DNA of 64,000 nt from Azonexus sp. (GTDB lineage: Bacteria; Pseudomonadota; Gammaproteobacteria; Burkholderiales; Rhodocyclaceae), in the NCBI GenBank assembly GCA_017983615.1, contig JAGOBB010000001.1:1-64000 (forward strand), read 5' to 3'. This document shows, piece after piece, positions 37,720 through 46,441 of this stretch. Each line of letters begins with the position of its first letter. The first letter of the stretch is position 1. Made by a program: the position numbers and the translations under genes. Under the pieces are notes generated by a model, which saw only the letters and a list, made by a program, of their open reading frames with translations, did not search any database and was not told where the DNA came from.

Positions 37720-37733
37720 TTGACGCTGATCAA
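37720..37733. promoter_or_regulatory. FNR/ANR-type box upstream of napD
   Basis: TTGAC-GCTG-ATCAA matches the TTGAT-N4-ATCAA dyad with one mismatch. Measured from its centre, a class II FNR start would be near 37685, with TATTCC as a weak -10. It fits anaerobic induction of nap. A second, weaker TTAGC-GCAG-ATCAA lies at 37671-37684. Confidence 0.65.
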
Positions 37734-38491
37734 AGGCCGGGGATCACCCGGCGCGCGTTCGCCCCGGTCATTGCGACCACGTCGGCGTAGGTCATGCCGC
37801 GCAGTTCGGCCAGAACCTCGCCGATGCGCGGAAGTTCGGCGGGCGAATTGCGCCCGCCATTCAACCAGGCGGGCGGGATGTCCGGCGCATCGGTTTCGAG
37901 AACGATGGATTCGGCCGGGAGACTTCTCGCCAGTTCGCGGATGCGCGTCGAACCGCTGAAGGTCATCGCTCCGCCGAAGCCAAGCGCGAAGCCCAGCTTG
38001 ATGAATTCGTCGGCCTGCTGGCGGCTGCCGTTGAAGGCATGTGCAATGCCGCCACGTGGCCGGAAGCGCCGCAACTGCTTGAGCACCGCATCGACCGCCC
38101 GCCGCACATGCAGGATGACCGGCAGGTCGAACTCGCGCGCCAGCTTAAGTTGCTCGACAAAAAAGAATTCCTGGCGTGCAGGGTCGACGTCGGTCACGTA
38201 AAAGTCGAGCCCGATTTCGCCAACGGCAACCGCCTTTTCCCGGGCGAGCCACTCGCGCAGGATCGTCAGATCGCCGTCCGGTGCCGGCATCACGTACAAA
38301 GGGTGAATGCCGTAGGCGGCCACGCAGCCGGCATAGCGCTCAACGGTGGTTTTTGCCATTTTCAAGGTGCCGACCGTAGCATTTGGCACGATGATGCGTT
38401 CCACCCCGGCAGCCAGCGCCGCTGCATGCACCTGATCGCGGTCGGCATCGAATTCGGCCGCGTCGAGGTGGCAGTGGGTGTCAATCAGCAT
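37730..38491 (-). CDS. TatD family metal-dependent hydrolase
   Basis: The product is 253 aa. The His pair in LIDTHCHLDA, Glu in VGEIGLDFY, His in VILHVRR and in GIAHAFNG, and Asp in LETDAPD are the TatD metal-site residues. It is a DNase or hydrolase of the TatD/YcfH group. Codons N-A-T-V-G overlap repeat copy 7. Its start overlaps the dadA stop by 7 bp. Confidence 0.9.
   Translation of the reverse strand: MLIDTHCHLDAAEFDADRDQVHAAALAAGVERIIVPNATVGTLKMAKTTVERYAGCVAAYGIHPLYVMPAPDGDLTILREWLAREKAVAVGEIGLDFYVTDVDPARQEFFFVEQLKLAREFDLPVILHVRRAVDAVLKQLRRFRPRGGIAHAFNGSRQQADEFIKLGFALGFGGAMTFSGSTRIRELARSLPAESIVLETDAPDIPPAWLNGGRNSPAELPRIGEVLAELRGMTYADVVAMTGANARRVIPGL
38350..38384 (-). repeat. ACGGTC repeat copy 7 (inside tatD-family gene)
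   Basis: Exact core at 38372-38383 on the minus strand (AATGCTACGGTC), followed by GGCAC, then A-rich spacer and GGCAAAAAC. The GGC/GCC stem is weak here, but the second box is recognisable. In the coding frame it reads N-A-T-V-G. Confidence 0.8.
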
Positions 38492-39738
38492 TGCCGGAAG
38501 GGGAAATCCGGTTCAGGCAAGCGGCCGCTCATCATCTCGGCAAGCGATGCCGCCGAACCACAGGCCATCGTCCAGCCCAGCGTCCCGTGTCCGGTATTCA
38601 GCCACAGGTTGCTGTAGCACGAGCGGCCGATGATCGGAACATTCGAGGGCGTGGCCGGACGCAGGCCACACCAGAAATCCGGTTCGCCAACGATTTCCAG
38701 ACGGGGAAACAACTGACGCGTACGATCGACCAGGGCCTGACAGCGCACCGGATTGAGATCGAGGTTGTAGCCATTGAACTCGGCCGTACCGGCAACCCGC
38801 AGTCGATTGCCGAGGCGCGAAAAGACCAGCCTGCGCTCGTCGTCGGTCAGGCTGACCGTTGGCGCCGGACTGCCTTCGGCCAAGGTCAGCGTCGCCGAAT
38901 AGCCCTTGGCCGGATAGACCGGCAGGCTGATGCCGATCGGTTTCAGCAGCAAGGGCGAATAACTGCCCAGGGCAACGACATAGGTATCCGCGGTCAGCAA
39001 TTCGGCGCCGTTTTCACCGCGCGCGACGACGCCGGCAATCTTGTTGCCGCCATTGGCAATGCGTTCAACCGTCATCCCGAAGCGAAAATCGACACCCAAG
39101 CTGCGCGCATGTTCAGCCAGCGCAACGGTGAATTTGTGGGCGTTGCCCGACTCGTCGGAACGCGTGTAGTCGCCGCCGACCAGCAGGTGCCGGGCATCGG
39201 CCAGTGCCGGTTCGATTTGCAAGCACTTGTCGACGTCGACCGTATCGCGGTCCAAGCCGAAGCGACGCATGACCCGAGCAGCCTCGATTGCCGCCGAGAA
39301 TTCCCTGCTGTCGGTATAAATGTGCAGGATGCCACGCTCGAGCTGGTCGTACTGCAGCCCGAGTTCGTCACGCAAGGCACGCAAGCGCCCGCGGCTATAA
39401 AGCGCCATGGCGACGATCGCCGAGATATTGTCGCGCGTTCGGCCGGGCAGACATTCGCGGAGGAAGCGCAGCCCCCACGCCAGCTGGGCCGGATCAGCCC
39501 GCCAACGCCAAAGCAGCGGGGCGTCTTCGCACCCCATCCATTTCAAGACCTGCGGCAGAACATGCGGATTGGCCCATGGCTCGGCATGGGACACCGAAAT
39601 CTGGCCGCCATTGGCAAAACTGGTTTCATTGCCGGCCAGTGGCTGGCGGTCGATCACCGTGACCTGATGCCCGGCCCGGGCGAGATACCATGCACTCGTG
39701 GTGCCGACCACGCCGGCGCCCAGGACGAGAACCCTCAA
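38485..39738 (-). CDS. dadA: D-amino acid dehydrogenase small-subunit-like FAD oxidoreductase
   Basis: The product is 417 aa. The FAD-binding GxGxxG is in VLVLGAGVVGTTSAWYLA, with HAEPWANP and TGHGTLGWTMACGS near the C-terminus, both typical of DadA. It oxidises D-amino acids (D-alanine) to keto acids. Its start overlaps the spoT stop by 4 bp. dadX (alanine racemase) is absent here. Confidence 0.9.
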   Translation of the reverse strand: MRVLVLGAGVVGTTSAWYLARAGHQVTVIDRQPLAGNETSFANGGQISVSHAEPWANPHVLPQVLKWMGCEDAPLLWRWRADPAQLAWGLRFLRECLPGRTRDNISAIVAMALYSRGRLRALRDELGLQYDQLERGILHIYTDSREFSAAIEAARVMRRFGLDRDTVDVDKCLQIEPALADARHLLVGGDYTRSDESGNAHKFTVALAEHARSLGVDFRFGMTVERIANGGNKIAGVVARGENGAELLTADTYVVALGSYSPLLLKPIGISLPVYPAKGYSATLTLAEGSPAPTVSLTDDERRLVFSRLGNRLRVAGTAEFNGYNLDLNPVRCQALVDRTRQLFPRLEIVGEPDFWCGLRPATPSNVPIIGRSCYSNLWLNTGHGTLGWTMACGSAASLAEMMSGRLPEPDFPFRQC

Positions 39739-41888
39739 GTATCGCCTCCCCTTTCACGGGTGATCCGGGTCACTTCCGGAATATGCCGCATGCCACGCAT
39801 CACGGCCGCCAAATGATTCCGGTGGGCGACCTGGATGGTAAAGCGGAGCAGCGTGAACAGGCGTTCTGGGTCGGCATCCATCGACACATGTTCGATGTTC
39901 GAGCCGGCTTCGGCAATTGCCGCCGCGACCTGCGCGAGCACGCCACGGGTGTTCTTGACCTCAACCCGGATGCGGATATCGAACAATTTTCCCTCTTCCG
40001 GCTCCCACTCGACGTCGATCCACTTCTGCGGCTCGGTCGACCTTGACTTGCGTATGCTCGGGCAGTCATGGGTGTGGATGACCAGCCCGCTGCCCTTCTT
40101 GATCGACCCGATGATCGGATCGCCGGGGATCGGCTGGCAGCAGCGCGCCAACTGAATGGCCATGCCTTCCGTACCGTGAATGGCCAGCGTCATGCTGCTC
40201 GGCGAATCCTGCGACATGTCCTCGCGGGCCAACAGGCGCCGGGCCACCACCGAGGGCAGGCGCTTGCCAAGACCGATCTCGGTATAAAGCTCTTCCATCG
40301 AGCGCTGTCCGCCTGACTTGACCAGGGCATCCCAGGCTTCCGTGGGGATCGAGATCGGCACCACTCCCAGCGACAGTAGCTCCTGGCGCAGCAGGCGCTC
40401 GCCGAGGCGGGCCGACTCCTCGTTCTGCATCGTGCGCAGGAAATGCCGAATCTTGCTGCGCGCCCTGCCCGTCTTGACGTAGGTCAGCCAGACCGGATTG
40501 GGGCTGGCCTGCGTCGAGGTCACGATCTCGACCAGATCGCCGTTGCGCAGTTCGGTCCGCAACGGCGAAAGCTCGTGATTGACCCGCGCCGCCGAGCAAT
40601 GGTGGCCGACATCGGTATGGACCGCATAGGCAAAATCGACGACCGTCGCACCGCGCGGCATGGCCATGATCTTGCCCTTGGGCGTAAACACATAGACCTC
40701 GTCCGGGAAGAGGTCGATCTTGACGTTCTCGAAGAACTCCGACGAGTCGCTGGTCTGCATTTCGAGCAGCGACTGCAGCCACTTGTGCGTCTTGATCTGC
40801 AGGTCGGCACTGCTTTCGTCCATGTCCTTGTACAGCCAGTGCGCCGCCACACCCTCCTGCGCGACATTGTGCATTTCACGGGTGCGGATCTGGACCTCCA
40901 CCGGCGTTCCGTACGGGCCGATCAGTGTCGTGTGCAAAGACTGGTAGCCATTGGCCTTGGGAATCGCGACGTAATCCTTGAACTTGCCGGGCACCGGCTT
41001 GAACAGGCTGTGCAGGGCGCCGAGCGCCAGGTAGCAGGTCGGCACGTTGTCGACCACGACCCGGAAGCCATAGATGTCCAGCACCTGCGAAAACGACAGG
41101 TGCTTGTCCTTCATCTTGCGGAAGATGGAGTAGAGACTCTTTTCGCGACCGAAAACTTCGGCATTCAAGCCGGCATGTTCCAGCTTTTCGGTAATCCCGT
41201 TCAGTATCTGGGTCAGCAGTTCATTGCGGTTGCCGCGCGCGGTGCTGAGCGCCTTGGCAAGCACCTCGGCACGGTGCGGGTGGATCAACTGGAACGATGT
41301 GTCCTGCAACTCGCGATAGAGTTTGTTCAAGCCCAGTCGCAAGGCAATCGGCGCGTAAATCTCCAGGGTTTCGCGGGCGATCCGGGCGCGTTTGTCGGCG
41401 CGCATCGCCGACATGGTCTGCAGATTGTGCTGGCGGTCGGCCAGCTTGATCAGCACGACACGCAGATCGCGCGCCATGGCCATCAGCATTTTGCGGAAAT
41501 TCTCGGCCTGCGCCTCCTGATAGGAAGCAAATTCCATCTTGTCCAACTTGGACAGGCCATCGACCAGTTCGGCGACTTCCTTGCCGAATTTCTCGGCCAG
41601 TTCGTGCTTGGTTGCGCCGGTATCTTCCAGCACGTCGTGCAGCAAGGCCGCACAGACCGCGTCCGCATCCATCCGCCATTCGACCACCGCGCCGGCAACG
41701 GCCAGCGGATGCGTAATGTAGGGTTCGCCGGACATGCGCCGCTGATTGGCATGCGCACGGGCCGCAAACACATATGCGGCCTTGATTCTCGTTACATCAG
41801 TGGGGGAGAGATATTCGAGACTGTCGAGGAAAACCCGGTAGGCGGGTTCCTCATAGGCAGGCGGTTGAGGTGACGGCACGGAATCCAT
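39735..41888 (-). CDS. spoT: Bifunctional (p)ppGpp synthase/hydrolase SpoT
   Basis: The product is 717 aa. The HD hydrolase domain has ALLHDVLEDTGA, so hydrolysis is expected. The synthase domain has YGFRVVVDNV. A TGS domain (VYVFTPKGKIMAMPRGATVVDFAYAVHTD) and a C-terminal ACT domain follow. It sets the stringent-response alarmone level. The operon gmk-rpoZ-spoT-dadA-tatD runs on the minus strand. Confidence 0.96.
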   Translation of the reverse strand: MDSVPSPQPPAYEEPAYRVFLDSLEYLSPTDVTRIKAAYVFAARAHANQRRMSGEPYITHPLAVAGAVVEWRMDADAVCAALLHDVLEDTGATKHELAEKFGKEVAELVDGLSKLDKMEFASYQEAQAENFRKMLMAMARDLRVVLIKLADRQHNLQTMSAMRADKRARIARETLEIYAPIALRLGLNKLYRELQDTSFQLIHPHRAEVLAKALSTARGNRNELLTQILNGITEKLEHAGLNAEVFGREKSLYSIFRKMKDKHLSFSQVLDIYGFRVVVDNVPTCYLALGALHSLFKPVPGKFKDYVAIPKANGYQSLHTTLIGPYGTPVEVQIRTREMHNVAQEGVAAHWLYKDMDESSADLQIKTHKWLQSLLEMQTSDSSEFFENVKIDLFPDEVYVFTPKGKIMAMPRGATVVDFAYAVHTDVGHHCSAARVNHELSPLRTELRNGDLVEIVTSTQASPNPVWLTYVKTGRARSKIRHFLRTMQNEESARLGERLLRQELLSLGVVPISIPTEAWDALVKSGGQRSMEELYTEIGLGKRLPSVVARRLLAREDMSQDSPSSMTLAIHGTEGMAIQLARCCQPIPGDPIIGSIKKGSGLVIHTHDCPSIRKSRSTEPQKWIDVEWEPEEGKLFDIRIRVEVKNTRGVLAQVAAAIAEAGSNIEHVSMDADPERLFTLLRFTIQVAHRNHLAAVMRGMRHIPEVTRITRERGGDT

Positions 41889-41909
41889 CAGTCTTCACCG
41901 CCCCGACCT

Positions 41910-42116
41910 TCAGGCCTGACCGCGATTCAGGACTTCCAGACCAATCTTGCCGGCGCCCATTTCCTTCAGTGCAACAACGGTCGGCTTGTGCTTCTCAGGA
42001 TCAACCAGCGGCGTCGCGCCATTGGCCAGCTGGCGAGCGCGATGGGCGGCGGCCAGGGTCATCTGGAAACGATTCGGAATTCTTTTCAGGCAGTCATCAA
42101 CGGTAACGCGGGCCAT
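41910..42116 (-). CDS. rpoZ: RNA polymerase omega subunit
   Basis: The start at 42116 gives 68 aa ([13 protein letters not shown]). The RPB6/omega motif [16 protein letters not shown] is clear. It aids assembly of RNA polymerase and ppGpp binding. It is located between gmk and spoT as in many proteobacteria. Confidence 0.95.
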   Translation of the reverse strand: MARVTVDDCLKRIPNRFQMTLAAAHRARQLANGATPLVDPEKHKPTVVALKEMGAGKIGLEVLNRGQA

Positions 42117-42131
42117 GGTAAACCTCAAAAA

Positions 42132-42740
42132 TCAGATCAATCTTTCAAACAGGGCCGCGTGACGCGCACGCTGCGCCCCGAAGCTCAGGCGGGAAGCACG
42201 CACGACGGCGCGCAAATCCTCCAGTGCCTGCGCTAACTGGTCGTTAATAATAACATAGTCGAATTCGCCGACATGGCGCATTTCCGCGTGCGCCGCAGCG
42301 AGACGTCGGGCAATGACATCGGCGCTGTCCGTACCGCGGCCGGTCAGCCGACGTGTCAACTCCTCCATCGAGGGAGGCAGGATAAAGACACCAATTGCCT
42401 GCGTAAAAATCAAACGGACCTGTTGCGCCCCCTGCCAGTCGATTTCCAGCAGTACATCCCGCCCAACGGCCAACTGATCAGCAATCCACTTTTTCGAGGT
42501 GCCGTAGAAATTGCCATGCACCTCGGCCCACTCGAGAAACTCCTGACGGGCGATCATCGCCTGGAATGCCGTGGCATCCACGAAATGGTATTCGCGTCCG
42601 TCCTGCTCACCCGGCCGCGGGTTCCGCGTCGTATACGAAATGGAGAGATTGACACCCGGCTCCTGCTCTAGAAGCAAGCGAACCAGGGTTGTCTTGCCGG
42701 CGCCTGACGGCGCAGCGACCACATACAAATTTCCAGCCAT
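42132..42740 (-). CDS. gmk: Guanylate kinase
   Basis: The start at 42740 gives 202 aa (MAGNLYVVAAPSGAGKTT with P-loop). GMP-binding residues lie in SYTTRNPRPGEQDGREYHF. It phosphorylates GMP to GDP. It leads the gmk-rpoZ-spoT run and is divergent from the glycan locus. Confidence 0.96.
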   Translation of the reverse strand: MAGNLYVVAAPSGAGKTTLVRLLLEQEPGVNLSISYTTRNPRPGEQDGREYHFVDATAFQAMIARQEFLEWAEVHGNFYGTSKKWIADQLAVGRDVLLEIDWQGAQQVRLIFTQAIGVFILPPSMEELTRRLTGRGTDSADVIARRLAAAHAEMRHVGEFDYVIINDQLAQALEDLRAVVRASRLSFGAQRARHAALFERLI

Positions 42741-42857
42741 CGAAGCACTCCTTGCCAAGCAGATCGACATTGTAACGGCCACTTGCCTTGCTCACTTGCC
42801 CCGCGTAGTCGACAATTCACCCCTCGATCACATTGCGATCTGCACTCCGGACAGGTA

Positions 42858-43643
42858 ATGACTCCCGCCAATATCATCTGCATCAAGTGGGGCACCAAGT
42901 ATCCCGCCTATTACGTCAACCGCCTCTACGCAGGCGTTCAGCGCCACTTGAGCCGGCCATTCCGCTTCTTTTGCGTCACTGATGACGCAAGCGGCATCCG
43001 CCCGGAAGTCGAGATCATTCCGTTGCCAGTCGAGCCATTTGCAGCACAGATCGCTACCACGCTAGCCGAAAGCAAACGCAAAGGTGCCTTCGGGAAAATT
43101 AGCCTTTTCAAGCCGGGATTGATCGACGCAAGCGGACCAATACTGGGATTCGATCTCGATGTCGTGATTACCGGCCCGCTCGATGAGTTGATCGACTTCG
43201 CGCCCGGCAAGATCTGCATGCGCCACGACTGGCTGGGCGCCCGTCGGGGCCGACCTGATGGTCACGGCTCGGTCTTCCGTTACGACCCGGGGCAGCATGG
43301 CTACCTCTACAATGACTTCGCCACCGACCCGGCCGGGTCAATCCGCAACCACAAGTTCTCCGAGCAGAAATACACCTCGTCCGTCGCTCAAAAACACGGT
43401 GATTTCGAATATTTTCCCGGCAAATGGATCGCCAGCTTCAAGCGCGACGCCATGCGCTTCCCGCCGCTCAACTTCCTGCTCGAACCACACCTGCCTGCAA
43501 CCGCCCGCGTCATGTGCTTTCACGGCAATCCGAAGATGGAAGAGGCGGTCGAAGGTTTCAAGGCCGGCTTTTCGCGGCACACGAGGCCATGCACATGGCT
43601 ACGCGAGCAGTGGGCCGAGAGCGATGCCGGGGTAAGCCGTTGA
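42858..43643 (+). CDS. Putative glycosyltransferase of a surface glycan
   Basis: The ATG at 42858 gives 261 aa. A DLDVVITGPLDELI segment near residue 95 is a DxD-type donor-binding motif of GT-A enzymes. The protein starts MTPANIICIKWGTKYPAYYV, as in a bacterial family of small glycosyltransferases. The sugar and acceptor are unknown. It is the first gene of the plus-strand glycan locus, and the next gene overlaps its stop. Confidence 0.75.
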   Translation: MTPANIICIKWGTKYPAYYVNRLYAGVQRHLSRPFRFFCVTDDASGIRPEVEIIPLPVEPFAAQIATTLAESKRKGAFGKISLFKPGLIDASGPILGFDLDVVITGPLDELIDFAPGKICMRHDWLGARRGRPDGHGSVFRYDPGQHGYLYNDFATDPAGSIRNHKFSEQKYTSSVAQKHGDFEYFPGKWIASFKRDAMRFPPLNFLLEPHLPATARVMCFHGNPKMEEAVEGFKAGFSRHTRPCTWLREQWAESDAGVSR

Positions 43644-44617
43644 ACAACCGCGCCCCGGCCATCGATGTCCTGATCACGGTATACAACGGCGAGCGTTTCA
43701 TTGCCCAAACCATCGACAGCGTCATCGGCCAAACCTTCCAAGACTGGCGCCTGATTATCGTCGACGATCTATCGACTGACCGCACCGAAGAAATTATCCT
43801 CGGCTATGCCGCGCGCGATTCTCGCATCGTGCTGATAAAGGGCGAGCACAAGGGTATAGCCGCCGCCGCAAATATTGGCCTGCGTGCCGTCACAGCACCG
43901 CTGGTCGCCCGTCTCGATGGCGACGACGTAGCCCTGCCCGAGCGCCTGCAGGTCCAGCACGATTTCCTGCAAACTCACCCCGATGTCCTGGCCGTCGGCT
44001 CGGACGTCTACCTGATCGACGAAAACAACAAGCGCCTGCGCCGCCGCAAGGCGCCAGTCGGATGGCAAAACATCCAAAACATCCTGAAGACACGCAACTG
44101 CATGTGCCATCCATCGGCAACGATCCGCACATCAGCCCTGATGCAAATCGGTGGCTACCGCGACAAGTTCCGGAACTCGCTCGACTACGACTTGTGGCTG
44201 CGCATTTCCGAGATCGGCAAAATCGAGAACATCGCGCAGGACCTGCTGCTCTACCGGCGCCACGCCTCCCAGGTTTCGGCCTCGGGCAACGCCCACCGGC
44301 AGACCATTTACAGCGTCGTAGCGGTAACCGACCATTTCCTGAAGAAATACGGGTTTGCTGATATCGAGTGCGCGGTCGACGAGTCGAACAACGACGACAT
44401 CGCGCACAAACTAGCGCTTCTATATCGCACTGGTATTGCCGCCAAAGATCTGCACTCTCTCAATCGCCACACCATCCGTCTGCTGCGCTACGCCAGGAGT
44501 TTGAGTCCCGTTGCACGTAAAGAATTGAGCGCTGCGGCCATTGCCTTCTTTTCTGTCGCCGAAAGAATCAAGTTCGCCCTCTACCGACTGATGTCCCCCA
44601 GTGTTCGCCGCACCTAA
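43640..44617 (+). CDS. Family 2 glycosyltransferase
   Basis: A TTG at 43640 (TTGA overlap with the previous stop) gives 325 aa starting with an N-N-R-A-P. The GT2 motifs are VLITVYNGERFIAQTIDSV, IIVDDLSTD, VARLDGDDVAL (DxD-like), and a catalytic-loop NSLDYDLWLR. It should transfer a sugar onto the growing surface glycan. The start codon is inferred from the overlap; no stronger start is seen. Confidence 0.83.
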   Translation: MNNRAPAIDVLITVYNGERFIAQTIDSVIGQTFQDWRLIIVDDLSTDRTEEIILGYAARDSRIVLIKGEHKGIAAAANIGLRAVTAPLVARLDGDDVALPERLQVQHDFLQTHPDVLAVGSDVYLIDENNKRLRRRKAPVGWQNIQNILKTRNCMCHPSATIRTSALMQIGGYRDKFRNSLDYDLWLRISEIGKIENIAQDLLLYRRHASQVSASGNAHRQTIYSVVAVTDHFLKKYGFADIECAVDESNNDDIAHKLALLYRTGIAAKDLHSLNRHTIRLLRYARSLSPVARKELSAAAIAFFSVAERIKFALYRLMSPSVRRT

Positions 44618-44691
44618 ATCAGGGGACGCCGGGCCGGGTGATAGAATTTGGCGTACAAAGTAAAGCAGAAGCTCTTCTCAGACATCCGCGC

Positions 44692-45399
44692 ATGCTGCCC
44701 GACAAAACTCCCGTACTAGCCCTCATACCTGCCCGTGGCGGATCCAAGGGAATACCCCGAAAAAACCTGGCCATGCTGGCAGGAAGACCTCTCATCGACT
44801 ATTCCATCCAGGCCGCCCTTTTATCAGCATGGGTCGATGAGGTATGGGTTTCATCAGACGACGCAGAAATTCTTGGCGTTGCCGAGAACGCCGGTGCCAT
44901 CCCCCTTATGCGCCCTGCGCACCACGCCAGCGATGAAGCATCTGCAGTCGGCGTAGTAGAGCACTTTATCGAGCAACTTCCAGACACCCTACGCAACCGA
45001 AACCCGATCGTGGTTTACTTGCAGCCGACCTCGCCCTTGCGCTGGGAGGAGCACATTGATGCAGCCCTCCGAACCATGGTCGATCAGCAGGCCCGGACCC
45101 TGCTGAGCGTCACCGAATGCGAGAAATCACCGTTCAAATCCTTCCGCCTCGATAACTCGCAACGCCTGATCTCCCTGTTCGACGAAAAACTCTCAAATGC
45201 CCGGCGCCAGGACCTGCCGGTGGTTTACCAGCCAAATGGTGCGATCTATATTTTCAGCGTTGACGACTTTGAGGCCAGGGGCGGGTTTCCGTCCAACGGC
45301 AGTGTGCCCTTCATCATGAATGCCCGCGACAGCATAGACATCGATACGCCCGACGACCTCGCTCGTGTTGCCCACATTATTGGAGAACAAAATGGCTGA
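44692..45399 (+). CDS. neuA: CMP-sugar synthetase (CMP-N-acylneuraminate cytidylyltransferase-like), copy 1
   Basis: The ATG at 44692 gives 235 aa. The nucleotidyltransferase signature ALIPARGGSKGIPRKNLAML and the QPTSPLR and NGAIYIF segments are typical. It activates a nonulosonic acid with CTP. The next gene (neuB) starts 8 bp inside its end. The precise sugar (sialic, legionaminic or other) cannot be settled by sequence. Confidence 0.85.
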   Translation: MLPDKTPVLALIPARGGSKGIPRKNLAMLAGRPLIDYSIQAALLSAWVDEVWVSSDDAEILGVAENAGAIPLMRPAHHASDEASAVGVVEHFIEQLPDTLRNRNPIVVYLQPTSPLRWEEHIDAALRTMVDQQARTLLSVTECEKSPFKSFRLDNSQRLISLFDEKLSNARRQDLPVVYQPNGAIYIFSVDDFEARGGFPSNGSVPFIMNARDSIDIDTPDDLARVAHIIGEQNG

Positions 45400-46435
45400 A
45401 TTCAGCATCGCCGGTCGACTCATCGGTGACGACCACCCTCCCGTCGTCATCGCCGAAATCGGCATCAATCACGAAGGCAGCCTGGACCTTGCCATCGCCA
45501 TGGCCGACGCTGCCATCGATGCAGGTGCCGAGATCGTCAAGCACCAGACTCACGTCGTAGAGGACGAAATGTCGGACGAGGCGCGCTCGGTCATTCCCGG
45601 CAATGCCGATGTGTCGATATACGAGATCATGGAACGCTGCGCCCTGTCAGAGGCTGACGAATACAGGCTAATGCAGCATATTCAGGCGCGCGGCTCAATC
45701 TTCATCAGCACCCCCTTCTCTCGCGCTGCAGCGATACGACTGGCCAGTTTCGACGTGCCTGCCTACAAGATCGGCTCGGGCGAATGCAACAACTACCCGC
45801 TGGTCAGACACATTGCCCGTGCTGGCAAGCCGGTGATCCTTAGCACCGGCATGAACTCGATCGAAACGGTCAGGCCTTCGGTCGAAATACTGCGTACGGC
45901 AAAAGTTCCGTTTGCCCTGCTCCACTGCACCAACGTTTATCCAACCCCCCCCGAACTGGTCCGCCTGGCAGGCATACAGCACCTCAAGCAAGCTTTTCCC
46001 GATGCCGTGGTTGGCCTTTCCGACCATACCACCTCAAACTATGCCTGCCTTGGCGCCGTCGCCCTGGGCGCGTCGATTCTCGAACGCCATTTCACCGACC
46101 GTATGGATCGCCCCGGCCCGGACATCATTTGCTCAATGGATCCGGGGGCAATGAGTGGCCTGATCGAAGGATCGAAGGTCATTTTCGCCGCCCGCGGCGG
46201 CGAGAAGACGCCGATAGAAGCAGAAGCGCCAACCATTGCCTTTGCATTTGCTTCGGTCGTCGTGACCAAGGACCTGGAGGCCGGCCAATTACTTACCGAA
46301 GAAAATATTTGGTTGCGCCGCCCAGGCGGTGGCGATTTTTCGGCGAATGATTACGACAATTTGATTGGCATGCGACTGGCTCGGCCTATCGCGCGAGGCG
46401 CACGCCTTGCCAAATCCCATCTTGACCAGGGCTGA
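45392..46435 (+). CDS. neuB: N-acylneuraminate (sialic-acid-type) synthase
   Basis: The ATG at 45392 gives 347 aa. The NeuB TIM-barrel starts PPVVIAEIGINHEGSLDLA and has STPFSRAAA and KIGSGECNNYPL. A C-terminal SAF (antifreeze-like) domain lies at about 285-347. It condenses a hexosamine with phosphoenolpyruvate to a nine-carbon nonulosonic acid. It is followed 6 bp later by neuC. Confidence 0.92.
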   Translation: MAEFSIAGRLIGDDHPPVVIAEIGINHEGSLDLAIAMADAAIDAGAEIVKHQTHVVEDEMSDEARSVIPGNADVSIYEIMERCALSEADEYRLMQHIQARGSIFISTPFSRAAAIRLASFDVPAYKIGSGECNNYPLVRHIARAGKPVILSTGMNSIETVRPSVEILRTAKVPFALLHCTNVYPTPPELVRLAGIQHLKQAFPDAVVGLSDHTTSNYACLGAVALGASILERHFTDRMDRPGPDIICSMDPGAMSGLIEGSKVIFAARGGEKTPIEAEAPTIAFAFASVVVTKDLEAGQLLTEENIWLRRPGGGDFSANDYDNLIGMRLARPIARGARLAKSHLDQG

Positions 46436-46441
46436 GATCCA

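Noticed and set aside
40443-41873. A 476-codon frame opposite spoT, and similar long frames opposite glnA (22617-24185) and the DUF4178 gene (7678-9123)
   Set aside because: All are mirror frames of well-supported genes with no recognisable motif or ribosome site.
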